From contig NC_088711.1 of the NCBI RefSeq assembly GCF_963576615.1, positions 4,836,001-4,900,000 on the forward strand: a DNA stretch of 64,000 bases, written 5' to 3'. A program made the position numbers and the translations under genes. Source of the DNA: Watersipora subatra (Eukaryota; Bryozoa; Gymnolaemata; Cheilostomatida; Watersiporidae). The notes beneath the pieces are model-generated. The model was given only the letters and a program-made list of their open reading frames with translations, ran no database searches and was not told the DNA's origin. Positions 1 to 12,613 of the stretch are shown here, piece by piece (the first letter of the stretch is position 1; each line of letters opens with the position of its first letter).

Positions 1-1140
1 CTCACACTTGTGCTGTATTGGCTAATCTCTTTACAATGAGAAAGCATCTCAAGGCTAGTGAACCAGCTTTCCTACCAGCATACTTAGGTGCCTATTCTTC
101 ATCAGTCTGGCATAACCAGGTGAAGGGATGACGGATGAGGTATACACTGCACTGGTGATGAACTCACATCAAACTCACTTCATAATACTTCAATCAGTAT
201 GGTAGCTGACATTGCAGTTTAGTGCCCAGAACAAAGGATAATTCAATTTCATGAACTACTGCCTAGCTAGCTGATCATAAGTCTGAACTCGCAGTTTGTA
301 ATAAAATTTGAGGTATTTTCATTGAATCCACCTATGAGATATGGACATGTACATGTATATGACCTTTTTTGGGTCGGAATGTTGTGGAAAGGAATTGTTT
401 ACCCAAACAAAAAATTAAATTTGCAACCATCATGAGGGCAAATGATGTAATACATGGGTGATTCACTTGCTATCTGACAAAAAAGAAATTGAATAAAGTT
501 TTTAACAATTGTAGTGGTTATGCCTGAGATGTCAGGGTACAATAGGCACAATGGGTGTGTGTCTGGAACAGACTGACTCTAGACAGACCGAGGCTCTGAT
601 AGTTACTGATGCTTGAGACATCATTGTTCTAATAAATGGCTTATGAAGTTATTCACCGGCGGTGTCTCACTTCTAGGCGTTTAGTGGGATTACCATGTCA
701 GTTCAGCCCGATGGCAGCTGTTGATACTTTGGCTATTAAACACTGATTTTGTAACTTACCTCTAGGTACAGCAATCTTAAAAACAGCAGGTGTTTACTGT
801 TGATCGAACCATCGTGTTGTTTTACCTTGTTTACTTGTTGCGGTCATTTATAAAGCTGAATCTCATGATCCATATCATAGGCATTATGGGCTGGTTGAGG
901 AGAGGAAATTCCGCTGTGCTTCTGTATAGGTAACTGTTTTTATGTATGACAAAAGGCATGTTAGAATTTCAAAGCAGCTCATGCCAGCTACACGTTTGAT
1001 TGACTAAATGTTGTCTTTGCTCATATGAGAATGCTATCCAATAATTTCTATTCGAAAAAAAAAAATTTAATCAGTAAAATGGATACGGATAACACAGCTT
1101 ATAATTCTGTAAGGAGCCAAACAATTCTTGTCTTGAGTGA
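1..1140. other. No recognisable feature
   Basis: I see no coding exon, RNA gene or clear repeat here. The sequence is AT-rich with scattered stops in all frames. Confidence 0.5.
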
Positions 1141-1300
1141 GACTATCTGAGACTAGCCACCTATCAGAAGCCATGTATTAGACTATCTGAGACTAGCCAC
1201 CTATCAGAAGCCATGTATTAGATTATCTGAGACTAGCCACCTATCAGAAGCCATGTATTAGACTATCTGAGACTAGCCACCTATCAGAAGCCATGTATTA
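1141..1300. repeat. 40-bp tandem repeat, 4 copies
   Basis: Four nearly identical 40-bp units lie head to tail. Each starts GA(C/T)TATCTGAGACTAGCC and ends CATGTATTA. They differ mainly by a C/T change at the third base (unit 3). The low divergence suggests recent expansion or homogenisation. Confidence 0.95.
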
Positions 1301-3704
1301 GATTATTTTGTGCTAGTTTCACTGTTCTATAAAATATCTGATAATTCTTAGGAACAGCATAAATTATCAAATAACCAGCGTAGATCATTGGCTCACACAG
1401 ATCTGATTGTTGACTGAATGGCAACTATGGATAGGTTCCCATGCACTTGTTGCACTGCTGTAGGTAGCCTGTATCTCTGTAACTGGTAAACTTTTACTTT
1501 ATTTGAAAAGTACTATTTGGCCTCCCAACCGAGGAGTTGTGTACACACACCTTCTGATAAGTACCATGTGACTATAAATTAGCAAACAATTTAAGATGTC
1601 CGCCACCCGCAAAAGGTGGTACCTGTAGGCCTAATAAAGAACTGCCTCCCTTTTTATCAAAAAGATTAAATTGTCTTTTATCTTACAAAATTTCAGTATA
1701 ATTTTACGTTTTGCTGCCGTTGAATTCTATAGAAAATTGAAACCATAATCAGTGAGAGCTCTTAAAATGCGCACAATACAAACAAACATCTGTGAATGTC
1801 TTTTGTTTACAATTGGCTATGCAAATGTTGAGGAATGAAGCTTTCTAGCCTGTCCTTCTGGTAAGCTAATCGTTGCGGAGGTAGATTATTGCTAGATACA
1901 GAGTACTGTGACAAGCAGCTCTGGCACAATGCCGCTATCTCTCCTGCAGTCAATAGAGGTGACTAAAACTGTCTATGGTTGTGGCCAGTGTCTGAAGTGG
2001 AGAGAGATTCTTGGGGGTACTCTCTGTCATGCCAGGAGGGTAGTCTCCAGGGCCAACGGCCCTGCTCGCCGCTCACAGGGTGAGTCTGAAAAGGGCGCTG
2101 TACCCTCTCAGTAGAGGGGGGGGGGATCCGGGAAATTTTTTAGCATGAATGCCCCTAAATTATGCTGTTTTCCATAACTTGAAACCCTGTGTTGTGTTCA
2201 GTAAGAATTTAAAAGTGGGCTTAGCTGCACAACCTGTGTGCTCTATGACTATGGAGACTCCAGGTTGTGATGTGAGTGAGTCAAAAAACCATATGGACAG
2301 TCCACACAGACCCCAGACACAAGACAGTCCCATCTCCAAGCCACCATGAATATTATTATATGATAAGCTCAGTCATTCACTATTTTTTAAATACAGACTC
2401 TAAATTCATGACAGTCACTAATTCTTACTCACCTTTAAAGAAGTTATCTATTGGCCCATGCTGTTTCATTATGAATTGAAAGAAACGAAGAAACTAGTAT
2501 AATAAGCAAGAATTTATTCAAAACTACCATCCAAAACACAAGAGAAGAATCCAAGCAATGATGAATCTTAAGCTATTCGAGGGTTCCATAGGGCGGCCAA
2601 CACAGGGTCCCGTCGATTGTGTCGGTTGATAGAAAACTGATCGGTTCTCAGGTTTTTAACAAAACAATCTAGTTGATCCGCTATAATAGCAAAAAATTGA
2701 CTGAAGAAATTAAACATTAGTAGCGTGATTCTCTCGTCCCAAAAACGCGCACTGTTTTCGGTGTAATGAACTCGAGCTAATATAAGTTCGGAAAGAAAAG
2801 GAAAAAAACGTTGTGTGAATATTTCACTTCATTCCGGTTTTACCGCATTTAATAAGATATGAGCAACCTTATAGGACCAACCTGTAGCACCTTGAAGGTG
2901 CTACAGTATTGGTGCTACAGTACACGTCCTAGGGAGTACCCCCACTAATTCTTCTTAGGGGTACGCCGTACCCCTGCGTACCCCCCCCCCCCATTTCGAA
3001 CACTGGTTGTGGCTTGCAGAGATTGTTACTTTTGGCATTCCATAGAACTGCATGCGAATGTTGAAGTGATTTCTGGCTTTCACTCACCAGCGTCTCTCGC
3101 TCTCTCACTCTCTCGCTCTCTCTCAACAGGAAGGATATCATATCCAGCAGGCAAAAATAGGCTGGAACATGCTAGCACTTCCATCCTGTTGCAGCAGCTG
3201 GCCGATAGATAGGTTTATTTTATCTTCACCCTCTAAAAGTCTAAATGCTGCCATGTTACATCACTGGTACAGCGCAGTGCTTATATAGACGTTGTTTATG
3301 GTTCTGTGAGGGTGATCAGTTACCCCTTCCATTAGTGAGGTGGTTGACAGTTTGGATGTTGTTAGCCCGGCCCATGCACAAGTAGTACCAGATTACATGT
3401 ATTACCCGTAGCAGGTTCCTACAGCCTGACCTGAACTTAGGGAGATAAAGTTTTTGTGTCAATTGTTGCTCGGTTGATGACCAGCCGTGTTCAAAACAGG
3501 AAAAGCCATTCATGTTTTCATTAAATCTTTTCTACCTTTATTATATTCAACAGCAAATCAAGATTTAGGTTTTATTTTTGTTTCTTTTCTTCTCCATATT
3601 TACAAGTTTCGAGTTAATCGACCTGAGAAGACAATACTAAAACTTGACATATAAAAGCAGTCTTATCATATGAACAACTTTTTTACTTGCTATTAAATCT
3701 GTAG
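1301..3704. other. Intergenic; only low-complexity tracts
   Basis: No supported gene. A 12-base poly-C run lies at 2981-2992 and a CT-rich tract at about 3090-3125. Open frames here are short (under 75 codons), several lack an ATG, and none shows protein-like composition or convincing splice sites. Confidence 0.5.
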
Positions 3705-4211
3705 TACAGTAAGTCGTCGACTTACGACCGCGTTTGGTTCCGGCCGGTCGTAAGATGAATTGAACATAAGTCGATTTTGTATATTCTGTCGATTCTGATC
3801 TAACTTAAATAAATTTAGCTTACTAAACATATACTTGAAGGACGTTTTACTACGTATTTTAATTAACTTCAAACTTTCAACAATGATTTTATCATTTATC
3901 TGTTTGCGAATTCATTTTCACCATAACAAATATTGCTGAATTTGCCATGGCGAGCAACGTATATCTTTCAATAATGCATATAATCAGTACAAAAATTGCC
4001 AAGTTTTATTTTCGCAAAAAATTATTGTTGATACCGTGGGGCAGAAAAAATTTGCCCTAACAAAAAAGCATAACAAAGTTAACAAAGAACGGTTTTCGCT
4101 ACGCCTCGCACTGAGCTACCTGCCCTCCCCACAAACATGGTCGTAAAGTCGAGCGGATGTGGTCGTAAAGTCGAGCGGATATATGTCGCATAGGTCGTAA
4201 GTCGATGACTA

Positions 4212-5173
4212 AAGGTAGGGCCACACGTATCGTGTAATTTCAACTAATCTGGGAAATTCCATTCGTACGAAATTTCTGACCTGCCACACGGAGTTTCCCC
4301 ACCACGGATTCGTACGAAACTAACTTTCAACTAGCCAATCAGAACGCGGTGATAAATTGAAGCCGATTCCGTTTCAATCATTTGCTTCAGTACCATACCA
4401 TCTTCATCACCATATCGACTGCAAACAAACAACAAACTTAATTAACTTTATGTGTACATGTAGAGAGTAACAGCAGTAGAATATGTGGAACAAGACAAGA
4501 CAACATCACTGAGACTGAAGTAATTAATTGATTGATACAATTGTTGAGATGATCTACTCACTCTCTCTCAGATAAAAAAAAATCAGTCCAAAACAAGCAT
4601 GACCCAAAACCCAATGATATCAGTAGTACTAGCTACCACACTACTAGCTAGCTACCACACTACTAGCTAGCAACCACCAACTACCTACTACTAGTAAAAC
4701 GTAAATAAACATACCAGTAAACTTCACTTTGGAGTTTGGAAAAGCCCTCTCCAATTCACTGACAATGTCCTTAAAATTGTTCAGTTTCACCCCTCTTAAG
4801 TCCTTATAGCCGTTCTCTCGTTTGCACCATATAACTTTTCTCTCCCTGACTAAGTCTATAAACAGTTCCAGATGGTTGTCTTCCATTTTAAACGCAAAAT
4901 CAACTCTCTCTCTCTCTTCAAAACAGGTAAAATCTCTCTCTTATTTTTTTCTGGATATGCGCCAAAGAAAATGACCTTCAACATTCAACTAACCTTTTCA
5001 ACCGACCAATCAAACAACGATTCGTAGGAATTTCTGACGTTTCGTCCAATTCAGGATTCGTTCATCGTGTGCAACCAACGATGGATGAATTCGTCCAAAT
5101 GTCAATTCGTCCGAATCGTTTCGTCCAAATTTCGCCGATTTCGTGAGAATTTTGTCTCGTGTGGCCTTACCTT
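4212..5173. mobile_element. Non-autonomous DNA transposon with MADF remnant (Harbinger-like)
   Basis: The terminal inverted repeats AAGGTAGGGCCACACG (left, 4212-4227) and CGTGTGGCCTTACCTT (right, 5158-5173) differ at one position. The dinucleotide TA flanks both sides (4210-4211 and 5174-5175) and is the likely target duplication. The ends and the MADF exon inside suggest a PIF/Harbinger or ISL2EU-type family, whose members commonly encode a Myb/SANT/MADF accessory protein beside the transposase. No transposase frame remains, so it would depend on enzymes from elsewhere. It sits inside the right terminal repeat of the element at 3705-5180, so it is the younger insertion. Confidence 0.75.
4715..4886 (-). 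pseudogene. First exon of a MADF-domain transposon protein (remnant)
   Basis: An ATG at 4886-4884 opens 57 codons. They start MEDNHLELFIDLVRERKVIW and continue through a GYKDLRGVKLNNFKDIVSEL stretch to NSKVKFT, followed by a good donor, G|GTATGT. The spacing of the hydrophobic and Trp residues and the L-V-R-E-R-K-V-I-W start fit a MADF (Adf-1-type Myb/SANT) DNA-binding domain. The downstream exons should lie towards lower coordinates, but none is recognisable before the element ends at 4212, so the gene is internally deleted. This exon lies wholly within the inner transposon. Reading through the donor would add only a short hydrophobic tail. Confidence 0.6.
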
Positions 5174-5240
5174 TACTGTATCTAAAGTTGTGCTCTAATA
5201 TTGGCTATCATCAGATTACATGACGTAGTAATTGAAAGCT

Positions 5241-6068
5241 TTATCAGTGAGTTATTAAACCATATCTGTCACGAACAACTTTTATCATATTTACTAGGTA
5301 AATCAGACACGCTGATTCCGATTTTGTAATCAAAATAAAGATTAGGCCACTAACTTTCAGAGTAATGAAGGATTTTTTATAGCGTTTTAATATCGGTCTC
5401 GAAAACAACACGATCGGCATAACAAGCTCCGCCCATAAATACGTGACGTAACCTAGCTTTTTAGGAACAGAAGTTACGTAGGTATGTTTAGACCGATTTA
5501 GAATAATAGAGATGGGTGTTTTAAAATCCATTAATATCTAAATTCAGCCTTAAAAATAATATCAGTCTTTTCAGAAAGGTAGATAAGCTATTTAGCATTG
5601 CATATTTAAAAAGCGCGATAACAACGCTAGCTTGTAATAAAACCGCCCTTTTTGAGCTAATTTTTCTCGGCGTCCAGCCCATTTAAACGTCATGTAGCAA
5701 GCTGCGAGCAATTTTAAATAGTTTATATCCCTTTCATAAAAAACTGAAATTATTTTACAGGCTGGATTTAGATAATAATGGGTTTTAAGACACCCATCTC
5801 TATTATTTTAAATCGGACTAAACATTCCGAACTTCCGTTTCTGAAAAAGTTAGGTTTCGTCACTTATTTATGGGCGGAGCTTGTAATGCCGATTGTGTTG
5901 TTTTCGAAACGGACATTGAAACGCTTTAAAAAAGCCTAATGACTTTGAAGGTTAGTGGACTAATCTTTATTTTGAGTACAAAATCGGAATCAGCGTGTCT
6001 GATTTGCCTAGTAAATACGATAAAAGTTGTTCGTGACAGTTATGGTTTAATCAAGTTATTACTGATTC
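5241..6068. mobile_element. Foldback element with ~315-bp inverted arms
   Basis: The left arm (about 5241-5557) is the inverted complement of the right arm (about 5753-6068), separated by roughly 195 bp. Shared landmarks include TCTGTCACGAAC near the outer ends, GGGCGGAGCTTGT in the middle and ATAGAGATGGGTGT near the inner ends. The arms have diverged by substitutions and small indels, so the structure is not recent. Open frames in each arm mirror one another because of the repeat and are not taken as genes. Confidence 0.85.
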
Positions 6069-7234
6069 TGTGTACAATATACACATATACTTGATAACAA
6101 CACAACAGCTTATGAAACTCTCTGGGTAGTGAGAGAAGATATAGAGGGTAGTGAGAGAAGATATAGAATTAAATAAAAATTAGATTAACGCATTATTTAT
6201 TTTCACATCCACCAACAACCACAGTATTACATCTTTGAAGCACCAAACAATAAAATAATAAAAGGGACCAAGAAAGGGGACCATTGCCGCCGCCCACGAT
6301 GATTGAAAGTACTCGATGTGGTATCCACAGATGAGGGAACATGAGTAGAGATCATTGGACGTGATGGTGCTAGAATTGTACTGCTACAAGACCGCTGGCC
6401 TGGTCCTATTTAAATGTTGGCATACAGTCAGAATCTTGTTGACTTGTAAATCCTCATGAAGAACATTGTAAATGTAATGATACTTTTTATCTGTGTGAAA
6501 AAGTTTTGTATTTGCAGTTATATAGTAACACCAACTTGATTGATTGATTATAGAATTATAATCTAACTGTATAAGTTGTGCTTTGAACTTATTTTCTTTA
6601 TATCTCTCTGTCTCGTTATGGGTGTATCTCTTAATCTCTATTAGGCTACATGTATATGAACCCGACGGTCAGATTACGTGTTTAATCTGTATTTTAGTTG
6701 ATACAGTACATACACTTAAATCAGAGATGATAAAAAATTGTAATTACAGCAAAAAAAAATTTTTGAAACATGTCAAAGTTATTTTAATGAGCTTTACAGA
6801 GATAAAAACGTAGAGAAAAGAAATAGCAATATATAAATACAGGAAGTTATGAACAGCCTTTCTAGGTCTAGTACATATCTGGTAAAAAACAATTATGGCT
6901 CATATTGTTTTACAAGTGATAAGAATGTTGTAAGTGCTGTGGTTGCAGGAAGTATAAATATATTATCCGCTAAAGGTTTTTGTAGGTTCATGAGTTTTAG
7001 AGAGATGAGAAACTAAAAGTTATAAGTAGTAAATAGTGATGTCCAGGAACTGTCACAAATCCTTTGTGCAAAAAAATCTAACTAAATTTATAAAACAAGC
7101 AACGGAAGTAAAGTTATATTGATAGGATTGTTCTGCTTTCCTTCTTTTTTAACCTTTAACCTTTCTCTCAAAATGACAATTTGGAAAAAAGCCATTTACA
7201 GATGAATGTATACCGATAGCTAATACTGTGAGAA

Positions 7235-7480
7235 AATGGACCTCTCTCTTTCCCCTGATCTCCCTCTCTTTCTCCCTCTCTTTCTCCCTCTCTTTCTCCC
7301 TCTCTTTCCCCTGATCTCCCTCTCTTTCTCCCTCTCTCTCCCCTGATCTCCCTCTCTTTCTCCCTCTCTCTCTCCCTCTCTTTCTCCCTCTCTTTCTCCC
7401 TCTCTTTCTCCCTCTCTCTCCACCTTGCTTCCCCCTCTTCTCCTCTCTCTCCATTTCTCCTCTCTCCCTCTCTTTTTACC
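7235..7480. repeat. CT-rich microsatellite/minisatellite
   Basis: The sequence is built of the variant unit CTCCCTCTCTTT, with occasional CCCCTGATCTCC interruptions that themselves recur. It opens artificial Arg/Glu/Gly-rich frames on the minus strand. Confidence 0.9.
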
Positions 7481-9951
7481 CTCATCTTTCAAAGCTGTGA
7501 CAGACGAGAGTTGGTAAGTCAGAAGTTGTGATGTCACTCAAAAGATCAAATGCAAATTAAATACAAATTAAATACAAATTGGATAAAAAACGGAAAACAC
7601 ATTCATATTTACTCAAACATTGAGATGGCCGATGCGACAGAAATTATACATCTGTTTACCTTCATCTAAAGTATTTACTGTGGCAGAGAGGAAACTAGGA
7701 AGTTATTAATTCTCTGATAGACAAAAAACTGACTAAAATATCCTTAATACAGTATTAAAGTTTTCTCTGTCAATGGATTGAATATAACAATTGGGTATGT
7801 TTGAGAACAGATTTGATTTCACTAGACTTGAGTTAATGGACATCGACGATGATGAAATGAGCTTGCAGACTGTCTCTGTTATTCTAGTGTCATAAATCCA
7901 CAGAATCTAGCGAAAACCAAACCGAGGACATGTCATATCATTACATGGGTTATAGTTTACTTATGAACCAATATGTAGTTTAGTACCTAGTTCATCTTGG
8001 CGAGCATTGACTAATCTAATAAAGTTCTCTCAGGTTTTAGGTAACCAAAGGCCTTTACATCGGTATCAGTATGTATAGCAGCATTTCTAATAGTCAGCGT
8101 TCGTTCGTTCTCACACAAACACGCTATCAATACTCTACATCTCATTAAAGCATATCTGTGTGAATGATCTCTTATGCAACTCACACTCAGAATTAGCATA
8201 GTTACTAGTTGTCAAGGGGGCTCACTAAGTTTAAGGAGCACCTTATGGTCCTGCCAGCTACTGCTGGGACTCAATTCAGAGTACTCATGCACGGTGTATG
8301 CCGAGTGGCGCTGTAACGCACGATTGACATATGAATGTTTTGACATAATCCATGATATACAATTCAAGCAAACGTCATCTTACAGTCATAGAAACTTCCA
8401 ACCTATGGTGCTCCATGTTTTTTCAAGTATCACGCTTTCGTAAGTAAAGAATGAAGATGCTGAATGTAAAAACTGAAGATAAAGCGTAACAATAAAAGGA
8501 GTGATAAGAAATACGCAAGATTAAACTTCCTCTAGTCAAAGTGAAGGTAAGTTATGATGCTGCTCCTATGATCACCACTACCTCAGCTCCATTCCTCTCT
8601 TGTAGTCTAAACTTCCATTCGCGTGTCTTTTAAGTGTTTCCAAGGTAAAATAACAATAGAAAATCTCTTATTATCGATTGCTTTTATTAATTTTTTTACA
8701 TTCATTTTATATACTGTATTTGCTTTATTGCTGTGTATAATTATCGGCAGTATTTATTAAAGAGTTATCCAATCTTTCTTTTAGCATGCGGAATGAGTTA
8801 AATGAGTTACAGTGAATCCTCATTAGAATGTTTGATTCAGCATACAAAGGCTTAGCATACTAAGCAGATCTCAGACTGAATTGACATTGTAGCGTACATA
8901 ATGTTATTAGTCAACCTTGATACCTATAAATTGCGTGTATCAACGCATACGCAGCAGCAAACTCCCCAAAAGTATGCGGTTAGTCAGCTCTCTTGCTGCC
9001 TAAGAAGAAGAAATACACTTTCTACTTACTATATATCATGTTTAACTCTCTCTATCAGAATGCTAACCCATACAGCCTAACATCTGCTGTAGAAATTATG
9101 TCATGTAATTAGCTAATTTAGAGCTTTACCAGAATTTATGCACCAAACGAACTGGTTGCTTAGAAAACGTGGCTTTGCAAATTTGAATCTTAAATTGCAA
9201 CAAAACGCATCATATTACCATTTTTCTATATTCTCGTAAGTTTTCTGGTTAAAAATTCATGTTCTTTAGCTGTTCTAGATCAAGCGCATGCAATGCAATA
9301 GAAGAGCAGATAACTTCGTATATAATTTTCTGAGCGTTACTGGTAAGATATGCTTTAGTTTGTTTAGAGTTTTTACCGAAAAATTTAGAAGTTTTTAATA
9401 TAAAATTGAAAGAGATAGCAACTTTTAATATCGTGAATTGTTCATTTGTCATAGCTGCTCATACACACGTATGATGGATACATTGATACTTCTTCAACTA
9501 GTTACTCAGAGCTCATTCATTTAACATACCAAAATCTACAACTACCAAATTACTTTTCAAGTTTACTTTAGCATAAGGATTCCATATTTGACTACAACGT
9601 CTCTTCTGTTTGACTAATCAATGACTCCCAGCAGCCATGTAATGGTATTTATTCGGTCAATATCTGGAACATCACTCTTGTTTGACAAGTACTGCTGATT
9701 CATTTGCATCTATGTTTGTTTGCTGTGCTTCTTGATAATATCTCTAAATTGCTTCTTACTTTAGTGCACCATATGCTGCCCCTCTAAACATGACGCTGCT
9801 GCCCCTCTGGACATGACACTGCTGCCTTCCTGAACATGACACTGCTGCTCTTTGCTGATTGTCCAAAGTGGTACCCTGCAAGTTCTCGTTTGTGATGCAC
9901 ATTCCTGTCTTGATGATTGTCTCAACCAAATATGAGAATCTTTGCAGCCGT

Positions 9952-10095
9952 CTGCTCTCTCTTTTTCTCTTTTGTTTGTCTCTCTCCGCTCCCTCCCTCT
10001 CTCTCCCCCTCTCTCTCTTTCTCTCCCTCTCTCTTTCTCTCTCTCTCTCTCCTCTCTCTTTCACCTTCTTTCTCTCTCTCTCTTTCCTTCTTTAT
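9952..10095. repeat. CT-rich microsatellite
   Basis: A polypyrimidine tract of CTCTCT and CTCCCT units. Open frames on both strands here are low-complexity by-products. Confidence 0.9.
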
Positions 10096-12141
10096 CTCCA
10101 GCATCACCGAATTATTTATAGTTATATTATTCATGTAAACAGTTGCAGCTCATACTTGTAGTCACATGCTGTGTGGTATCAATAACCGCAATATTGAGAC
10201 AAGAAATGCCATACTAGGGCTAGGTCTAATCTAATGGAAACACGGTAACACCTTTGGTTCTCTTCACTCTAAGGAGTGTTCAACCAATATTAGATGGTTA
10301 GGGCTGTGCATCTGCATAATTCTGCTCTACTCATTCTGAGGTTAATGTAATGCACCGTAATTATTAGTGTATTGTATGGAGAACAAAGAAGGCAAAAAGC
10401 ATGCCCTTTTTTATACATTAGCTGGAGGAAATGCTTTTATCTTATTACTGTTTTATTGAGGGCCTTCAAGTTTTCCTTATCACATGTGGCTTGAATACTT
10501 AGAATAAACATTTGCCTTACAGGAAATTTAACTGCAAGTAGTGATATTCACTCAGGCTCCATGTCATCCACCTTTTATGGCATCAGATATGCTGTGTAAG
10601 AATCATAACTGCAGGTTATCTGACTGCTTGATGTTCTCATTTTGATGGCTATGAATTTTTTTTCTTCAAGTTGGACACCCTCATCAGGTACTTGGATGCC
10701 AGGGAATTTTTTGATTTCTTACTTGTTCTTTGTGTGATTATATGTATCATTTAATATTCTGACAGAAGTCAAGCAGAACAAAGTAGCTACTCACAAGGTA
10801 TAATCTATTTCAATAGTTTCACCTGCAGCTTATAGTCTGGTTTATTGAGCAGTTACAAGGCTAAAGGAGGTTTAAGATTAGAAAAGGACTGGCTTCTATT
10901 CTGTCTCTAGTTCAAAGTCAGTTTCAGTCAGAGCCTAATAGATAGCCTGATCAGTGTATCCTCTAGCCTTGTTGGTTGTAATTAGAGTAAGTAATTCAGT
11001 AAGAGCCCGCAGTTTTTGCTCAAGAAAGCTGGAAGTAATTCTAGACCTTTTAAGAAAGTCATTGGACTGGGAGTTTTCCTCTTCCATAAGAAATCACTTC
11101 TTACAGCCATCTGAGCGTTATCGATTGTAACTTGCTCATCACTGAGGTTAGTATGAAGTAAAACCCCACAACCATTTGCTAAGTAAGTAAACAGAACAAC
11201 AGAACTTTCTTGATGAACATTCGAAGAAACCTTTTTACATGTCTTCTCTTATAGTCTACGGCTAGCAATTATCGAATCATTTTTAGTGTATACTTGGAGC
11301 CTGCAAGTTTGAGTAATACTCTAGTGCACCTTTTTTCTATTTATGTATAATTAATAGTTCTGTCAGGTAATTGTAATGAAATTGGTTGCAAGTACTGCCT
11401 AAAATAATCCAAGTTGAATGCATTGTATTTAATGCAGCATTGTCTGAATTACCTGGTTTATCTGTATATTAAGTTATATTGTATATAGTTAAGATCTGCT
11501 GTAAATAGTCTGACACTGCTGTAAATAGTCTGACAGTTATTATATTAATAATATAATAGACAGGCATTTGTGAATTGATCTACTTTGATTATTTGCAACC
11601 ATTTACTTGGTCTTTTGTTTATAAATAGTAATGATATCACCAAGGAAATTGGTGAAGTTTTTGGATGATGACACACTCTTTTTAAGACGAACTCTTATAG
11701 ACTAACACTTGCATTGACTGCTGTACTGTAAAGACATTTTTTATTGGACCGCACCAATCTTTATACAGCTATTAAAGCCTGGAAGCATGCTGATGGCACA
11801 GAATAATCTACAAAGTTAAGAAATAGCTAGGATCGGAAATATAACAAGATGCGTGACGCAAGTAATGTAATGTATTGTCACCAGGTCGATAAGATTAATA
11901 ATGTCGATGAAGTACAACTAATATAGTGTCTCGCATAATTTTAAGTAATCTGGTTGAACAATTTCTGCAATAGGATTGTTTGTTACTGCAAGGCACTGTC
12001 TGCATGCAAAAACAAAAACTTCAAGAAAACTGATTGAACATGCACATTCTACATCAATTACGCGATCATGAGAAATGCATGAGTCAGGCAGTTCTCATGC
12101 ACAGAACGTGATCAAACAAAGCATGCAGTAGTCACATCAAG

Positions 12142-12194
12142 GCATGCTATATATATGTATTATATATATATTATATATATTATATATATATATA
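12142..12194. repeat. (TA)n microsatellite
   Basis: An interrupted TA dinucleotide tract that abuts the left flank of the MITE at 12208. Confidence 0.9.
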
Positions 12195-12207
12195 GGAGCC
12201 TATAGCT

Positions 12208-12613
12208 CCAGGGTTGATACTCTGAAAGAAACACCCACCTGGCTAGGCCCAGACTTGGATATTGTACCCCCAATCACCTGGTTGGTCAATTTAAAATACA
12301 CCCCCCTAAACACCGGGAGTTCCCTAGGGGGCGCCCAGGTTCCACGCCCGCTAAACATCCAATATGATTCAGAGACTATAAAAATAATTTCCACTAGGCC
12401 TATAGCATATATATCCCCCATGTATCTAGTGGAAAACCTAATCAGGCCAATCAATGAAAGAAATTGTTCAGCAAAACTTAGTAAATTTTATTTGGGCCTC
12501 CCTGAAATAGCAAATTCACTGACAGTGCCCCATGGTCTGGAAACTCCCCCCCCCCCCTACAACGTGATTTTGGGCTGAGCCTAATGGGCCTTTTGGAGGA
12601 GTATCAACCCTGG
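12208..12613. mobile_element. MITE with 15-bp perfect terminal inverted repeats
   Basis: CCAGGGTTGATACTC at 12208-12222 is the exact reverse complement of GAGTATCAACCCTGG at 12599-12613. The hexamer TATAGC occurs in both flanks and is a possible target-site duplication, though its spacing from the two ends is unequal. The interior is more C-rich than the surroundings, with a long C run near 12545-12558. Open frames on both strands fall inside this element and are not considered genes. Confidence 0.75.

Larger units (their letters stand above)
3705..5180. mobile_element. MITE-like DNA transposon, interrupted by a second element
   Basis: The left end begins TACAGTA at 3705 and carries the inverted-repeat core GTCGTCGACTTACGACC up to 3729. 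The matching right end, GGTCGTAAGTCGATGAC, stops at 4209. The last bases of the repeat (CTGTA) reappear at 5176-5180, after the inner element at 4212-5173. Joining the two parts restores a right terminal repeat that is nearly the reverse complement of the left one. The internal part (3730-4192) has no long open frame but contains a 22-bp unit repeated twice near 4138-4181. It is a short non-autonomous element; I cannot fix its superfamily. A distant relative with a similar end appears to start near 63503. Confidence 0.75.
6069..12141. other. Intergenic; no supported gene
   Basis: Apart from CT-rich microsatellites at 7235-7480 and 9952-10095 and a 21-bp unit repeated twice near 11497-11537, I see no feature. 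Open frames are short, and the longest ones are products of the CT-rich tracts. Confidence 0.5.

Noticed and set aside
1908-2479. Three short plus-strand frames
   Set aside because: One lacks an ATG, and none has splice support or a recognisable motif.
5244-5531. 95-codon minus-strand frame
   Set aside because: It lies in the arm of a foldback, and the other arm carries a broken version; no domain is recognised.
7149-7537. Arg/Glu/Gly-rich open frames on the minus strand
   Set aside because: Direct translation of the CT-rich microsatellite in three frames.
12144-12578. 144-codon plus-strand frame
   Set aside because: It starts in a TA microsatellite and runs through a MITE bounded by perfect inverted repeats; no family resemblance.
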